From NCBI RefSeq assembly GCF_042680725.1, contig NZ_JBHUEK010000026.1:62001-126000 (forward strand): 64,000 nt of DNA, given 5' to 3'. Under the pieces are notes generated by a model. That model was not told the DNA's origin. It was given only the letters and a program-made list of their open reading frames with translations, and did not search any database. This document shows positions 49,567 to 58,955 of the stretch, one piece after another (the first letter of the stretch is position 1; every line of letters begins with the position of its first letter). Both the position numbers and the translations under genes were made by a program. Origin of the DNA: Ferdinandcohnia salidurans (GTDB lineage: Bacteria > Bacillota > Bacilli > Bacillales > Bacillaceae_L).

Positions 49567-50561
49567 AAAAATAGGTTAATGATTTGATAAATGAGTGCTG
49601 CTAACAATGCTGAGATTGGAAGTGTAATCACCCAAGTGAGGACGATTTTACGGGCAACACCCCATTTTACGCCTTTTACACGTTGAGCGGAACCGACACC
49701 CATGATTGCGGATGAAATAACATGTGTTGTACTAACCGGTAAATGAATATAAGTCGCTCCAAAAATGATTAGAGCAGAAGATAGGTCAGCCGCAGCGCCA
49801 TTTATTGGACGGATTTTCATAATTTTACCGCCGACGGTTTTAATGATTTTCCAGCCACCTATTGATGTACCGAGCCCCATTGCAGTTGCTGCGGCAATTC
49901 TCACCCATAGCGGTATATCGGTAGAGGTTGTAAATCCACCAGCAATCAATGCCATCGTGATAATACCCATCGCTTTTTGAGCGTCATTTGTTCCGTGGGT
50001 AAAAGATTGAAGGGCAGCTGTGAAAATTTGAAAGGTCCTGAATCCCTTGTTTGTCTTATATAGATTTGTGTTTTTAAAAATGACTTTAAAAAGGCTCATC
50101 ATAAGAAATCCAACTGCTAATGCAATAAAAGGGGAAAGAATGAGTGCTTCTAAGATTTTTATAAAACCACTGTAATTTAAAATCCCAAAGCCTGCAGCAG
50201 AAATGGCTGCTCCAGCAATGGACCCGATTAAAGCATGAGAGGAACTACTGGGGATCCCGTAGTACCATGTTATCAAGTTCCATGCAATTGCCGAAAGTAG
50301 GGCTGCTAAGATAACAACTGATCCATTTTCTATCGCAAAAGGATCAACAATATCTTTGGTGATTGTTTTGGCAACACCCGTAAATGTAATAGCACCAATA
50401 AAGTTCATGGAGGCTGCAAGGACAATAGCAACTCTTGGCTTAAGTGCCTTTGTAGAAACACTTGTCGCTATTGCATTAGCTGTATCATGAAAACCGTTAA
50501 TGAAGTCAAATGCTAATGCAAAAAAAACAATTAATACCGTTAATAATAGTAACGTATCCAT
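49563..50561 (-). CDS. pit: Inorganic phosphate transporter, PiT family
   Basis: A 332-residue low-affinity phosphate/metal-phosphate carrier. The duplicated PiT signature appears as DFINGFHDTANAIATSVSTKALKP near the start and QSFTHGTNDAQKAMGIITMAL in the second half; WYYGIPSSSSHALIGSIAGAA and LPVSTTHVISSAIMGVG are the paired re-entrant segments. It follows the PhoU-like gene by 15 bp; the pair forms one operon, as in B. subtilis ykaA-pit. Confidence 0.95.
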   Translation of the reverse strand: MDTLLLLTVLIVFFALAFDFINGFHDTANAIATSVSTKALKPRVAIVLAASMNFIGAITFTGVAKTITKDIVDPFAIENGSVVILAALLSAIAWNLITWYYGIPSSSSHALIGSIAGAAISAAGFGILNYSGFIKILEALILSPFIALAVGFLMMSLFKVIFKNTNLYKTNKGFRTFQIFTAALQSFTHGTNDAQKAMGIITMALIAGGFTTSTDIPLWVRIAAATAMGLGTSIGGWKIIKTVGGKIMKIRPINGAAADLSSALIIFGATYIHLPVSTTHVISSAIMGVGSAQRVKGVKWGVARKIVLTWVITLPISALLAALIYQIINLFF

Positions 50562-50576
50562 TAATAAGATTCTCCC

Positions 50577-51197
50577 TTACGCATTTCTCATAATGATGGT
50601 TTCAAGCGTATCCGCAACATCCTCACAGTAGTCTGAAATGCCTTCAAGAATCTCATAAATCTCCTTAAGTTGGATAATCTTTATTGGGTCTTTTTCAGTT
50701 TGGAAAAGCTGTTTGATTGAAACCCTTAAGAGTTCGTCACATTGTGATTCATAATCATTGATTTTAATCGCATGCGTACGCATATCTAACAGTTTTTTAT
50801 TTGAAAGAAGTTCAATGGCATGGAAAATTTCAACCGTACTTTTATGGATTAGGTCAGCATATGTAGTCATGTATTCGTCGGTATCGGTCAATGAATACAT
50901 CTCAAAGCGTGCTGCGCATTGCTCCATCCCGTCTAGTACATCATCCATTTTCATCGCCAATTGTAGAATATCTTCTCGCTCAATGGGGGTAATAAAGGAT
51001 TTATTAAGTTGAGTGATTAAGCCATGAATAACATCATCGCCTTTTCTCTCATAGTCTTTCATTTGACTCGAAAACTCTTTCAAGTCACTTACATTTTTAA
51101 TTTTAAACTGTACGAAATAATCTGCCGCTTCTTTTAAATTTGAAGAGATAGATGTAAGTGCTTCGAAAAAAACATCTTTTTTCTTATTTGCGAACAT
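50577..51197 (-). CDS. ykaA: PhoU-like DUF47 protein (YkaA)
   Basis: A 206-residue all-helical protein of the DUF47/PhoU-like family, which partners PiT transporters and probably tunes phosphate uptake. Typical are FFEALTSISSNLKEAADYF, YERKGDDVIHGLITQLNKSFITPIEREDILQLAMKMDDVLDGME and EIYEILEGISDYCEDVADTLETIIMRNA, the last with metal-binding acidic residues. ATG at 51197 after GGAGGAA; a longer in-frame version is not needed. First gene of the operon. Confidence 0.93.
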   Translation of the reverse strand: MFANKKKDVFFEALTSISSNLKEAADYFVQFKIKNVSDLKEFSSQMKDYERKGDDVIHGLITQLNKSFITPIEREDILQLAMKMDDVLDGMEQCAARFEMYSLTDTDEYMTTYADLIHKSTVEIFHAIELLSNKKLLDMRTHAIKINDYESQCDELLRVSIKQLFQTEKDPIKIIQLKEIYEILEGISDYCEDVADTLETIIMRNA

Positions 51198-51429
51198 ATT
51201 GTTGTTCCTCCAATAATGAAATATAAAAACACACAAAGAATATTTTTATCTAAATTTGTCGAAATTACAATAAAAATTTTACAAAGTTTACAAAAACGTA
51301 ATATTAAGTTTACAAGATGTGTTTATTGAAAATACAAAATACAACTGTACATCAGGTATCTAAGTATAAACTAGGCTCTTTTATTATCTATAGAAAATTA
51401 AGGAAATATACTTGAAATTTATTCCGAAT

Positions 51430-51472
51430 AGTGTAAAATTACACTAAAGAATAAATGGTGTAATTTTACACT
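51430..51472. promoter_or_regulatory. Mirrored double operator before the BtaA/HDO operon
   Basis: AGTGTAAAATTACACT (51430-51445) and GTGTAATTTTACACT (51458-51472) are inverted copies of one another and each is itself nearly palindromic (TGTAAWWTTACA). The centres are about 27-28 bp apart. The pair lies 24 bp before the first start codon, in the promoter zone, so a dimeric repressor binding cooperatively is likely. No regulator gene is adjacent. Confidence 0.7.
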
Positions 51473-51495
51473 ATAGGAATTGGTTGGTGTGATGA

Positions 51496-52236
51496 GTGAC
51501 TCAATTATTAGAGATTATTGAGACAAATCAATTACTTTTAAAACACAAAGAAGAAATGCTCTCATTTTCAAGCCGAGTAAGCAAGGTGAGGGAGGCGTAT
51601 CTTTTTTCAAGATTTGAGATATACGATCAGGTAATATGCTTAAGACGAAATCAAAAGCTTTTTGCCTTCCAACTCGTTCAAACCTTTGACCTAGGAGACG
51701 AGAAGTTCGTATACTTTGGTCCTTTGTTTTCGCGAATGAGCTGTTTTTTAGACCTTTTCATGTCTTATATTCAAGTGTTAATGGAAAAGAATGTAGGTAG
51801 AAAAATACACCTACTTGCAGAAATTGAGAATCCAGAGGTTTTGCTGCTTTTTAAAGCGTTGTTTGATGACTGCGCTTACCCGAAATTCCAGGTATCCGAG
51901 GTTCCTGAAGAAGTAAAGGAGAAGGTTCACGTTTTCTCAAAAAAGCTTACACATATAGGTGAGCTAGATCTTGAGCGACTAACTTCAAAATCAAAGGATC
52001 CACTCTATCAATATAAATCAACTTATCCTGAAGTAGAGAATTGGCTTTGTTCAAGAAAATTGGACTTATCACAAGGAGTAAATGTCGTCCTATACTCCAC
52101 AATACCGGATGATCCAAATGCTCGAGATACATTCAATCGTCAGCTGGAAAGTGGAAGAAAAAGAATGTTGAATTGGAAAGAAGGAAAAAAAGAAGTCTTG
52201 GATTTATTCGAAGGAGGGGTCGTGAGCAATGTCTGA
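51496..52236 (+). CDS. Hypothetical protein, first gene of the BtaA/HDO operon
   Basis: A 246-residue soluble protein I do not recognise. Segments such as AYLFSRFEIYDQVICLRRNQKLFAFQLVQTFDLGDEKFVYFGPLFSRM (about 33-80) have a beta-strand-rich look and could be a degenerate acyltransferase-like fold, as in the third gene. The C-terminus GRKRMLNWKEGKKEVLDLFEGG is charged. GTG start with a weak GGTGTGATG ribosome site. It overlaps the BtaA-like gene by eight bases, so translation is coupled and a joint product is likely. Confidence 0.7.
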   Translation: MTQLLEIIETNQLLLKHKEEMLSFSSRVSKVREAYLFSRFEIYDQVICLRRNQKLFAFQLVQTFDLGDEKFVYFGPLFSRMSCFLDLFMSYIQVLMEKNVGRKIHLLAEIENPEVLLLFKALFDDCAYPKFQVSEVPEEVKEKVHVFSKKLTHIGELDLERLTSKSKDPLYQYKSTYPEVENWLCSRKLDLSQGVNVVLYSTIPDDPNARDTFNRQLESGRKRMLNWKEGKKEVLDLFEGGVVSNV

Positions 52237-53302
52237 CATATATTTTTCACAGATAAGAGAGGACAGTTTGGTAGAAAGAGAGATTACAAGAGTAGTAGGG
52301 CCACAGAAAGTGCTCGTAGTTGGTTCAGGTGGATGTACGGCTTTTTCCATTCTGACTGATACGATAGACCAAGTTCTCTGTGTTGATTTGAATCCCGCAC
52401 AATGTGCTTTGATTGAGTTGAAAAGGGCAGCGATTCAGCAGTTTTCTCTGAATAATTTTCTAGCTTTCATTGGGGAAATGGATTGTGGAAATCGGAATGA
52501 AATGTATGAAGAGATTGCTGAAGAATTGCCTGATTATGCGAATCAATTTTGGAAGTTGCATCGTAGTGAAATAGAAAAGGGAATTAATCATTGTGGTGTA
52601 AATGAGCGTTTTTATAGATTTTTAGGGGAAAACATTTGCCGGAATGTATATGACGAGACGGTTTGGAATCAGTTGTTTTCTGCCAAAAACCTTGCTGAGC
52701 AACAGAAATTTTATGAAGAATACTTAACAACTGCCCAATGGAGAACAGCTATAAAAATCTTGTTAAGCAAAACGACACACCTCCAATTTTTTCCTAGCTT
52801 TATGTTTAAGAATGCCAGTGAAAATGATTTTGGGAATTTCTTTTTAAGTCAATTTGAGAAAGAAGTGAAAACAAAGCCGATTCACAATAATTATTTTTTA
52901 AGCCAAATCTTACTTTCTACTTATTTGTATGACCAGGTCGAGGGAGTTCCATTCTATTTAACTCCAGAAGGATATGAAGAAGTAAAAAGAAATATCGATA
53001 AACTGTTCATTTATCCAATGAGTATTCAAGAGCTATTAGAGAAGGAAAGTTCGATTGATGCTTTTTACTTGTCAAATGTATTTGATTGGGCAGATGGAAA
53101 AGGAAAAGCAGCGATTTGTAAAAGTATGATTCAATCAAAATCAGAAGAAGCTGTATTGATGTTCCGAAATATGCTTAGTACGAGTAAATTACCTGATTTT
53201 TTTATGGAACAGTTTTATCGAGATGAAGAGCTGTCAAAACGTTGTGAACGGTTAGAGCGTTCGATGTTGTATCAAAAAATAACAGTGGGGCAATTGGTAT
53301 GA
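52229..53302 (+). CDS. BtaA-like S-adenosylmethionine 3-amino-3-carboxypropyltransferase (DUF3419)
   Basis: A 357-residue Rossmann methyltransferase-fold protein of the DUF3419 family. The SAM motif is KVLVVGSGGCTAFSIL (GSGG 32-35) and the hallmark CVDLNPAQCALIELKRAAI follows (DLNPAQ 53-58). BtaA itself moves the aminocarboxypropyl group of SAM to diacylglycerol, the first step of betaine lipids; other DUF3419 proteins may use other acceptors. No BtaB N-methyltransferase is nearby, so a true betaine lipid is unlikely. Overlaps both neighbours by a few bases. Confidence 0.82.
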   Translation: MSDIYFSQIREDSLVEREITRVVGPQKVLVVGSGGCTAFSILTDTIDQVLCVDLNPAQCALIELKRAAIQQFSLNNFLAFIGEMDCGNRNEMYEEIAEELPDYANQFWKLHRSEIEKGINHCGVNERFYRFLGENICRNVYDETVWNQLFSAKNLAEQQKFYEEYLTTAQWRTAIKILLSKTTHLQFFPSFMFKNASENDFGNFFLSQFEKEVKTKPIHNNYFLSQILLSTYLYDQVEGVPFYLTPEGYEEVKRNIDKLFIYPMSIQELLEKESSIDAFYLSNVFDWADGKGKAAICKSMIQSKSEEAVLMFRNMLSTSKLPDFFMEQFYRDEELSKRCERLERSMLYQKITVGQLV

Positions 53303-54315
53303 CCTATTCATTCATGGAGCTTGATGAAACCCACGGACCACAACTGCTTCGGTTAGCAGATGAAACAAGTACAGGTAGCGACCTCTTTTATGTTGATCGG
53401 TCTCCGAATTTTTTTGAACTGTCAGAGGAATTTGGAAGGACAAGGCATTTTGGATTGTTTAAAGGAAGTGAATTAATTGGCTGTGTGGCAGTCAGTCAGC
53501 AAAAGCGGGTAATTGAGGGATCATGTAAGCATGTGTATTACTTAAATGATTTAAGGATTCATCCTGACTTCCATCGGACCTTTGCATTCTATCGCTTGAC
53601 ACAACAATTAGTATCACGTTATCAAAATGAAGGTACAGTCAAATGGATGTATTCCACCGTTCTTGATACAAATTCAAACAAAGCATCCATGACAAAAGGG
53701 AATGGGCTCCTTCCTGGTGGAATTGAACTTGGAAGAACGTTTCATATTGGTGTACCAATGTTTTTAAAATATCGGAAAAATCATGTTGATGTAATCGAAA
53801 TCGAAGGGGAAGAGGCATGGCAGATTTACAAGAGCTTAGCTAGGCTTCAAGACTTTGCACTTTGTGATAAGAGGATATTTTTAAAAGAAAATGGTGTGTT
53901 TTTAGTTGTTAGAGATAAGGAGGACGACTTGGCAATCTGTAAGCTTGTAAATCAAACAGATGCTAGGAAGCTTCGACTTTCTAGGAAACTTCCTTTCATG
54001 TTTAAACTAGTAAATTTGATTTGTCGGACAGTCGGTTGCCCACTATTGCCTAATAAAGGTGAGGAATTTCGGCATGGCTATATGGCATTTTTTGCAGCTA
54101 GGGATAAACCAGTGAGATTTCGAAAGGAATGTATCTCCTATATTCAAAAGACCTATAAGCACCGATACACCTTTTTGTTTTTTGGAGTATCTTCCATAGA
54201 GGCAGAGCAGTATCGAAGTAACCCTTTTAATATACAACTTTCATCAACAACATTTGCATACGGGGACATCCCTGCGAACCTTTGGATGAATTTTCATGAA
54301 ATAACACTTATTTAG
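53299..54315 (+). CDS. GNAT-like acyltransferase
   Basis: A 338-residue protein with an N-terminal GNAT-like half: ETSTGSDLFYVDRSPNFF, HFGLFKGSELIGCVAVSQQKRVI and YYLNDLRIHPDFHRTFAFYRLTQQLV, the last being the acetyl-CoA loop region. The C-terminal half (about 170-338) is unassigned. Its ATG overlaps the BtaA-like stop by four bases. It would acylate the amino group or another position of the aminocarboxypropylated product. Homology to the first gene of the operon is possible but was not shown. Confidence 0.7.
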   Translation: MTYSFMELDETHGPQLLRLADETSTGSDLFYVDRSPNFFELSEEFGRTRHFGLFKGSELIGCVAVSQQKRVIEGSCKHVYYLNDLRIHPDFHRTFAFYRLTQQLVSRYQNEGTVKWMYSTVLDTNSNKASMTKGNGLLPGGIELGRTFHIGVPMFLKYRKNHVDVIEIEGEEAWQIYKSLARLQDFALCDKRIFLKENGVFLVVRDKEDDLAICKLVNQTDARKLRLSRKLPFMFKLVNLICRTVGCPLLPNKGEEFRHGYMAFFAARDKPVRFRKECISYIQKTYKHRYTFLFFGVSSIEAEQYRSNPFNIQLSSTTFAYGDIPANLWMNFHEITLI

Positions 54316-54327
54316 GAGGATGTAAGA

Positions 54328-55005
54328 ATGGAGAAATTTGTAGAGTTAAAGAATGTGACAGATGGTATGTTTCGAGTTGAGAAAATTGAACAACATCCAT
54401 TATTTGTGGCTTTAGCTAAAGGAGAATTTTCAGATGAACAACAAAAGGAGATTGCACTTCAAATTTATCACGTCGTTCTTTACTTTCCACGTTTTTTGTC
54501 AGCGATTTTAACGAATATGTCAGACTTTCGAATGAGAATGCCACTTGTGGAAAACTTATTTGAAGAGCACGGGAAAATGAACGAAAAATATGTTCATAGC
54601 GAGACTTACAAACAGTTTTTAAAAGGTATTGGTGTATCGGAAGAAGAAATGAACGAAAGCGAACCATGCATTCCCGTTCTTGCATACAACCGTGCATTAA
54701 CGGATCTTTGTCTTCACTATCACTATTTAGAGGGGCTTGCCGCACTTGGTGTAATTGAAGAAATCGTTGCCCGTGTTTCGCCATTAGTGGGCCAATTTGC
54801 GAAAAACACCTTTGGGAGCGAAAATAGGTCACTCGTTCATTTTACAGATCATGAGGTACTTGATGTGCAACATGCTAACGAAATATATGAAGTAGTGGCT
54901 CAAGGCTATGAAGGAGATCAAAAAAGAATCATTGAACGTGGCCTGAAGTTTGGGATGTACTATCACTCAAGGATGTATACAGACATCTTGGAATTTGTTA
55001 GATAA
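54328..55005 (+). CDS. Haem-oxygenase-like di-iron oxidase (HDO)
   Basis: A 225-residue helical protein of the TenA/PqqC-like haem-oxygenase fold. Di-iron ligand candidates are in order: E80 in NLFEEHGKMNEKYVH, H90, E144 in ALGVIEEIV, and the diagnostic HxxxDxxH in HEVLDVQHANE (H175, D179, H182). This pattern marks HDOs such as CADD, UndA and SznF-type oxidases, which break C-C or oxidise N with O2. ATG after TAGGAGG. As last gene of the operon it probably performs an oxidative finishing step. Confidence 0.78.
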   Translation: MEKFVELKNVTDGMFRVEKIEQHPLFVALAKGEFSDEQQKEIALQIYHVVLYFPRFLSAILTNMSDFRMRMPLVENLFEEHGKMNEKYVHSETYKQFLKGIGVSEEEMNESEPCIPVLAYNRALTDLCLHYHYLEGLAALGVIEEIVARVSPLVGQFAKNTFGSENRSLVHFTDHEVLDVQHANEIYEVVAQGYEGDQKRIIERGLKFGMYYHSRMYTDILEFVR

Positions 55006-55052
55006 CCACAATCTGTGCCTATCAACACTGACGTTTTCAATTAGATGTTTTT

Positions 55053-55124
55053 CCACAGGCTGTTAATGAAAAATGGTCTCACGTGATGTTAAAGCGGAGC
55101 ATATTTTAGGTTAGTAGCCTGTGG
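55053..55124 (+). promoter_or_regulatory. Inverted repeat covering the hydroxylase ribosome site
   Basis: CCACAGGCT (55053-55061) pairs perfectly with AGCCTGTGG (55116-55124), whose right end overlaps the GGAGGTG ribosome site (55123-55129). When formed, the stem could hide the ribosome site. Confidence 0.5.
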
Positions 55125-55135
55125 AGGTGTTAAAA

Positions 55136-56575
55136 ATTGGGATAATTTCCGGTGAAGAATATATAAATAGAATTAATAAACTGCATTCTGATATATGGAT
55201 TGACGGGGAAAAGGTGAAGGGGAATATTTCAGAGCATCCTGCTTTCCGTGGAGTCATTAAGAGTCAAGCGAAGCTCTATGACCTTCAAAGTAAATCTTCA
55301 AATCAAGACATCATGACCTTTACTTCTCCTAAAACGGGTAATCAAATAGGAACTTCCTATTTAGAGCCTAAAACTAAAGAAGATTTAGAAAAAAGGCGCC
55401 TTATGATACAAACATGGGCAAAGAGTACACTTGGAATGATGGGACGATCCCCTGATTATATGAATACGTGCTTAATGGCTGTTAATGCTGCTGCTGATTT
55501 ATTTTCTTCTAATAATCCGGAGTTTGTGAAAAATCTCCGTAGGTTTTATGAGGAAGCAAGTGAAAATGATTATTCATTTACCCACACCTTTATAAATCCA
55601 CAAACAAACCGTTCTCTTTTCCATATGGATGACGACGATAATATCATAGCGGCCAAGGTTATTGAAAAAAGAGCAGAAGGAATTATTATTCATGGTGCAA
55701 GATTGCTAGCTACACAGGGTGGTATTACAGATGAGTTAATCGTCTTTCCATCAGGTGGAAATTTATTTAATAAAGAGTATGCTTTTGCCTTTTCAATTCC
55801 AAGTAACACAAAAGGATTAACCTTTCTCTGCAGAGAATCATTTGCATATAAAGAATCAACTTTTGATCATCCTCTTAGCTCGCGATTTGAAGAAATGGAT
55901 ACGATCCTTGTTTTCAATAATGTTCTTGTTCCTTGGGAACGAGTCTTTATGAATGAAAGTATTGATTGTGCCAATAAAATGTATACAGAATCAAGCTTCT
56001 TTCCACTAGTCCTACATCAAGTTATTTCAAGACAGGTTGTAAAAACGGAATGTCTGCTCGGAGTAGCCCAAGCTTTGGTGGATACCATTAACATTGGTGA
56101 ATATCAGCATGTACAAGAGAAAATCAGTGAAATTATAGTTGGGCTAGAGTCTTTAAAAGCATTATTATTAACATCTGAACTTCAAGCGAAATTGGATAAA
56201 TGGGGTACAATGTCACCTGCAATCAACCCTCTATACAGTGCGATTAATTTATACCCTCGTCTATATCCACGTTTTACTGAGATTTTACAGCTATTAGGTG
56301 CCAGTGGCTTAGTTTCAATTCCAACTGAAAGAGACTTTGCTTCTGATAAGAGGGCTGATCTTGACCAATATTTACAGGCTGCAAACGCTAATTCGTATGA
56401 TCGAGTAAAACTATTTAGACTCGCATGGGATCTTAGTATTAGTGCATTCGGGTCACGACAAACTCTATACGAGCGTTTTTTCTTCGGTGACCCAATACGA
56501 CTTGCAAGTAACCTATACCGCTCCTACGATAGAACCGAACTCACAAATCAAATTAAAGAATTCTTAAAAAGCTAA
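55136..56575 (+). CDS. 4-hydroxyphenylacetate 3-hydroxylase family flavin monooxygenase (YoaI-like)
   Basis: Oxygenase component of a two-component FADH2-dependent aromatic hydroxylase, about 479 residues. Seen are WIDGEKVKGNISEHPAFRGVI, TWAKSTLGMMGRSPDYMNTCLMAV, FTHTFINPQTNRS, DTILVFNNVLVPWERVFM and LGASGLVSIPTERDF, all typical of the HpaB family (B. subtilis YoaI). No partner flavin reductase is adjacent. By homologue N-termini (MGIISG..) and by GGAGGTG six bases upstream, translation seems to start at ATT 55136. GTG at 55121 or 55127 would sit on or beside that site. Confidence 0.88.
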   Translation: MGIISGEEYINRINKLHSDIWIDGEKVKGNISEHPAFRGVIKSQAKLYDLQSKSSNQDIMTFTSPKTGNQIGTSYLEPKTKEDLEKRRLMIQTWAKSTLGMMGRSPDYMNTCLMAVNAAADLFSSNNPEFVKNLRRFYEEASENDYSFTHTFINPQTNRSLFHMDDDDNIIAAKVIEKRAEGIIIHGARLLATQGGITDELIVFPSGGNLFNKEYAFAFSIPSNTKGLTFLCRESFAYKESTFDHPLSSRFEEMDTILVFNNVLVPWERVFMNESIDCANKMYTESSFFPLVLHQVISRQVVKTECLLGVAQALVDTINIGEYQHVQEKISEIIVGLESLKALLLTSELQAKLDKWGTMSPAINPLYSAINLYPRLYPRFTEILQLLGASGLVSIPTERDFASDKRADLDQYLQAANANSYDRVKLFRLAWDLSISAFGSRQTLYERFFFGDPIRLASNLYRSYDRTELTNQIKEFLKS

Positions 56576-56721
56576 TTTTACAAATAACCCTCCACTAATC
56601 AAATTTTTTTTTAAAAAATAGCTTTCCTATGAACATAAAAAATTTTCTTGTTCGAATAAATATATGTAGCGCTATTTTTGCGATATTATTTTTACTAGCA
56701 CATTTGGAGGGCATTCAAATA

Positions 56722-58752
56722 ATGGGAAAAAACTTCATGAAGACTTTGTCCGAAGTAGGAAAAGTAAAAATCATCCTGTTAATTGGGTTGGTTTTTATTT
56801 TATTTATTGCTATTGGGCTCAACATGTATATCAATTCTCGGGATGTTAGTGCTTTGAACAATCCATTGCCGGAACCAACTATTATCTATGATAAAAATGG
56901 AGAAATCGCCAGTAAGGTACCTGGACCTAAAATCGAAGGTGTAAGCTATGAAAAAATTCCGCCACATGTTATCAATGCCTTAGTTGCCATTGAAGACCGC
57001 CGATTTTACAAACATCCAGGGGTGGATTATATCGGTATTTTTCGTGCGCTTTTCCGAAATTTAAAAGCGGGTGACATTGTCGAGGGCGGAAGTACGATTA
57101 CCCAGCAATTAACAAAGAACGTCTTTTTAACTCATGAGCAAACCCTGAAACGAAAAATTGATGAATTCTTCCTTGCTCAAAAAATAGAGCGTACATTTTC
57201 AAAGGAAAAAATTATTGAAATGTATCTGAATCAAATCTATTTTGGTGAAGGGGCATGGGGCATAAAAAATGCTTCAAGAACCTATTTTGGTAAAGAGGTT
57301 AATGAACTAACAGTTAGTGAAGGAGCCATTCTTGCCGGAATTATTAAAGCACCTTCTACGATGAACCCATTAATTAACGAGGAAAAATCGCTTAGCCGCA
57401 GAGATCTTGTATTAGCAGCGATGGAGGAACAGGGATATTTAACTTCTAACCAAGTGAAGGAAGCTAAGGCCCAAGAAATCGTGTTCAAAGGGCGCCAACT
57501 TGATCCATATGAAGGAAAATACCCATATTACGTCGATTATATTATTGAAGAAGCAATTGAAAAATATGGACTCACCCAAAATGAGGTGATGTCTGGTGGC
57601 TTGGAAATTTATACAGAACTTGATCCTCACATGCAGGAATCTGTAGAAAATGTATACAAAAATGACAGCTTATTTCCTGCAAGTCCAGAAGACCAATTGC
57701 TACAAAGTGGTGCTATTTTAGTAGACCCAAAGACCGGTGGAATAAACGCCTTAGTTGGAGGTCGTGGGGAGCATGTATTTCGTGGTTTCAATCATGCGAC
57801 ACAATTAAAAAGGCAGCCGGGTTCAACAATCAAACCACTTTCTGTATACACGCCAGCATTGGAACGTGGCTACAGCATTTATGATGTCCTACCGGATAAA
57901 CCAATGAGCTTTAATGGCTACCAGCCATCCAATGTTAGTGGAAGGTTTAAAGGCAGTGTCACTATATATGATGCAGTGAGGAATTCCGATAATGTCCCAG
58001 CAGTTTGGCTCTTAAATGAAATTGGACTTAAAAGCGGGATTGATGCTGTGAATGAATTTGGTCTTCCGATAACAGAAAATGATCATAACTTGAGTCTTGC
58101 TCTCGGAGGTCTTGATAAGGGGGTTGCCCCTATTCACATGGCTGAAGCTTATACAACCTTCCCAAATGAAGGAAAAAAGACGAAGGCACATGCAATTTCA
58201 AAAATTATTGATACAAACGGTGAAATCATTGCCGAGTGGAGTGAAGAACCTGTACAAATTACAACTCCTGAGGTTGCAAAAAGAATGACATTCTTATTGA
58301 AGGGTGCTGTTGAAAACGGGTCGGGCCGAAATGCGAAAATAGAGGGAAGAGAAGTAGCTGGTAAGACTGGCTCAACTCAGGTAGCTATTGATGGTATCAA
58401 TGGGGCAAAGGATATTTGGATGGTCGGATATACGCCTGAACTTGTCGGTGCAGTCTGGCTTGGATATGACAAGACAGATGAAAAACATTATTTAACGACT
58501 ACTAGTTCAACGGCTGCGACAATTTTTAAAGAAATGATGCAACAGTCATTAAGTAATGTTCCACCTACTTCATTTAATCTCCCAACCTATCAGGCTCCTA
58601 TTAAGAAAAAGGAGAATGACTGGAAAGCGGGAGATATGAAAAAAGAAAAAGGTAAAGATAAGGATAACTGGAAAGAGGAACAGAAAAAGAGGAAAGAAGA
58701 AGAGAAAAAGCGTAAAAAAGAAGAAAAAAAGAAAAATAAGCATGAAGACTAA
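56722..58752 (+). CDS. Class A penicillin-binding protein (transglycosylase/transpeptidase)
   Basis: A bifunctional cell wall synthase of 676 residues in the PbpF/PbpG group. After one N-terminal helix (KIILLIGLVFILFIAIGLNMYI) comes the GT51 domain with AIEDRRFYKHPGVD and GGSTITQQLTKNVF, then the transpeptidase with SxxK in RQPGSTIKP, SDN in RNSDNVPAVW and KTG in GKTGSTQ. The tail is a 40-residue Lys/Glu-rich repeat (KKRKEEEKK), longer and more charged than usual. ATG at 56722 follows GGAGGGC; an in-frame ATG 93 bases upstream lacks a ribosome site. Confidence 0.93.
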   Translation: MGKNFMKTLSEVGKVKIILLIGLVFILFIAIGLNMYINSRDVSALNNPLPEPTIIYDKNGEIASKVPGPKIEGVSYEKIPPHVINALVAIEDRRFYKHPGVDYIGIFRALFRNLKAGDIVEGGSTITQQLTKNVFLTHEQTLKRKIDEFFLAQKIERTFSKEKIIEMYLNQIYFGEGAWGIKNASRTYFGKEVNELTVSEGAILAGIIKAPSTMNPLINEEKSLSRRDLVLAAMEEQGYLTSNQVKEAKAQEIVFKGRQLDPYEGKYPYYVDYIIEEAIEKYGLTQNEVMSGGLEIYTELDPHMQESVENVYKNDSLFPASPEDQLLQSGAILVDPKTGGINALVGGRGEHVFRGFNHATQLKRQPGSTIKPLSVYTPALERGYSIYDVLPDKPMSFNGYQPSNVSGRFKGSVTIYDAVRNSDNVPAVWLLNEIGLKSGIDAVNEFGLPITENDHNLSLALGGLDKGVAPIHMAEAYTTFPNEGKKTKAHAISKIIDTNGEIIAEWSEEPVQITTPEVAKRMTFLLKGAVENGSGRNAKIEGREVAGKTGSTQVAIDGINGAKDIWMVGYTPELVGAVWLGYDKTDEKHYLTTTSSTAATIFKEMMQQSLSNVPPTSFNLPTYQAPIKKKENDWKAGDMKKEKGKDKDNWKEEQKKRKEEEKKRKKEEKKKNKHED

Positions 58753-58790
58753 GAGAAAGTTCCCTTGTAAAGGGGGCTTTCTCTTTTTTG
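58750..58790 (+). terminator. Terminator after the PBP gene
   Basis: AGAGAAAG pairs with CTTTCTCT with an inner CCCTT/AAGGG stem, then TTTTTT. Confidence 0.85.
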
Positions 58791-58955
58791 TGTTAATAGA
58801 TGCGCATAAGATTTACTTATGAGTTCTAATAAAGAAAAAGTCATTTATTCATGAACGATTGTAGAGTATTGTAAGAATAGGAATAATTTGTATGTTTCTT
58901 AGCTGTGATTCTATTTTGATTTCCCTATTCAGAAAAAAAGAAAGAGTTGATAAGC

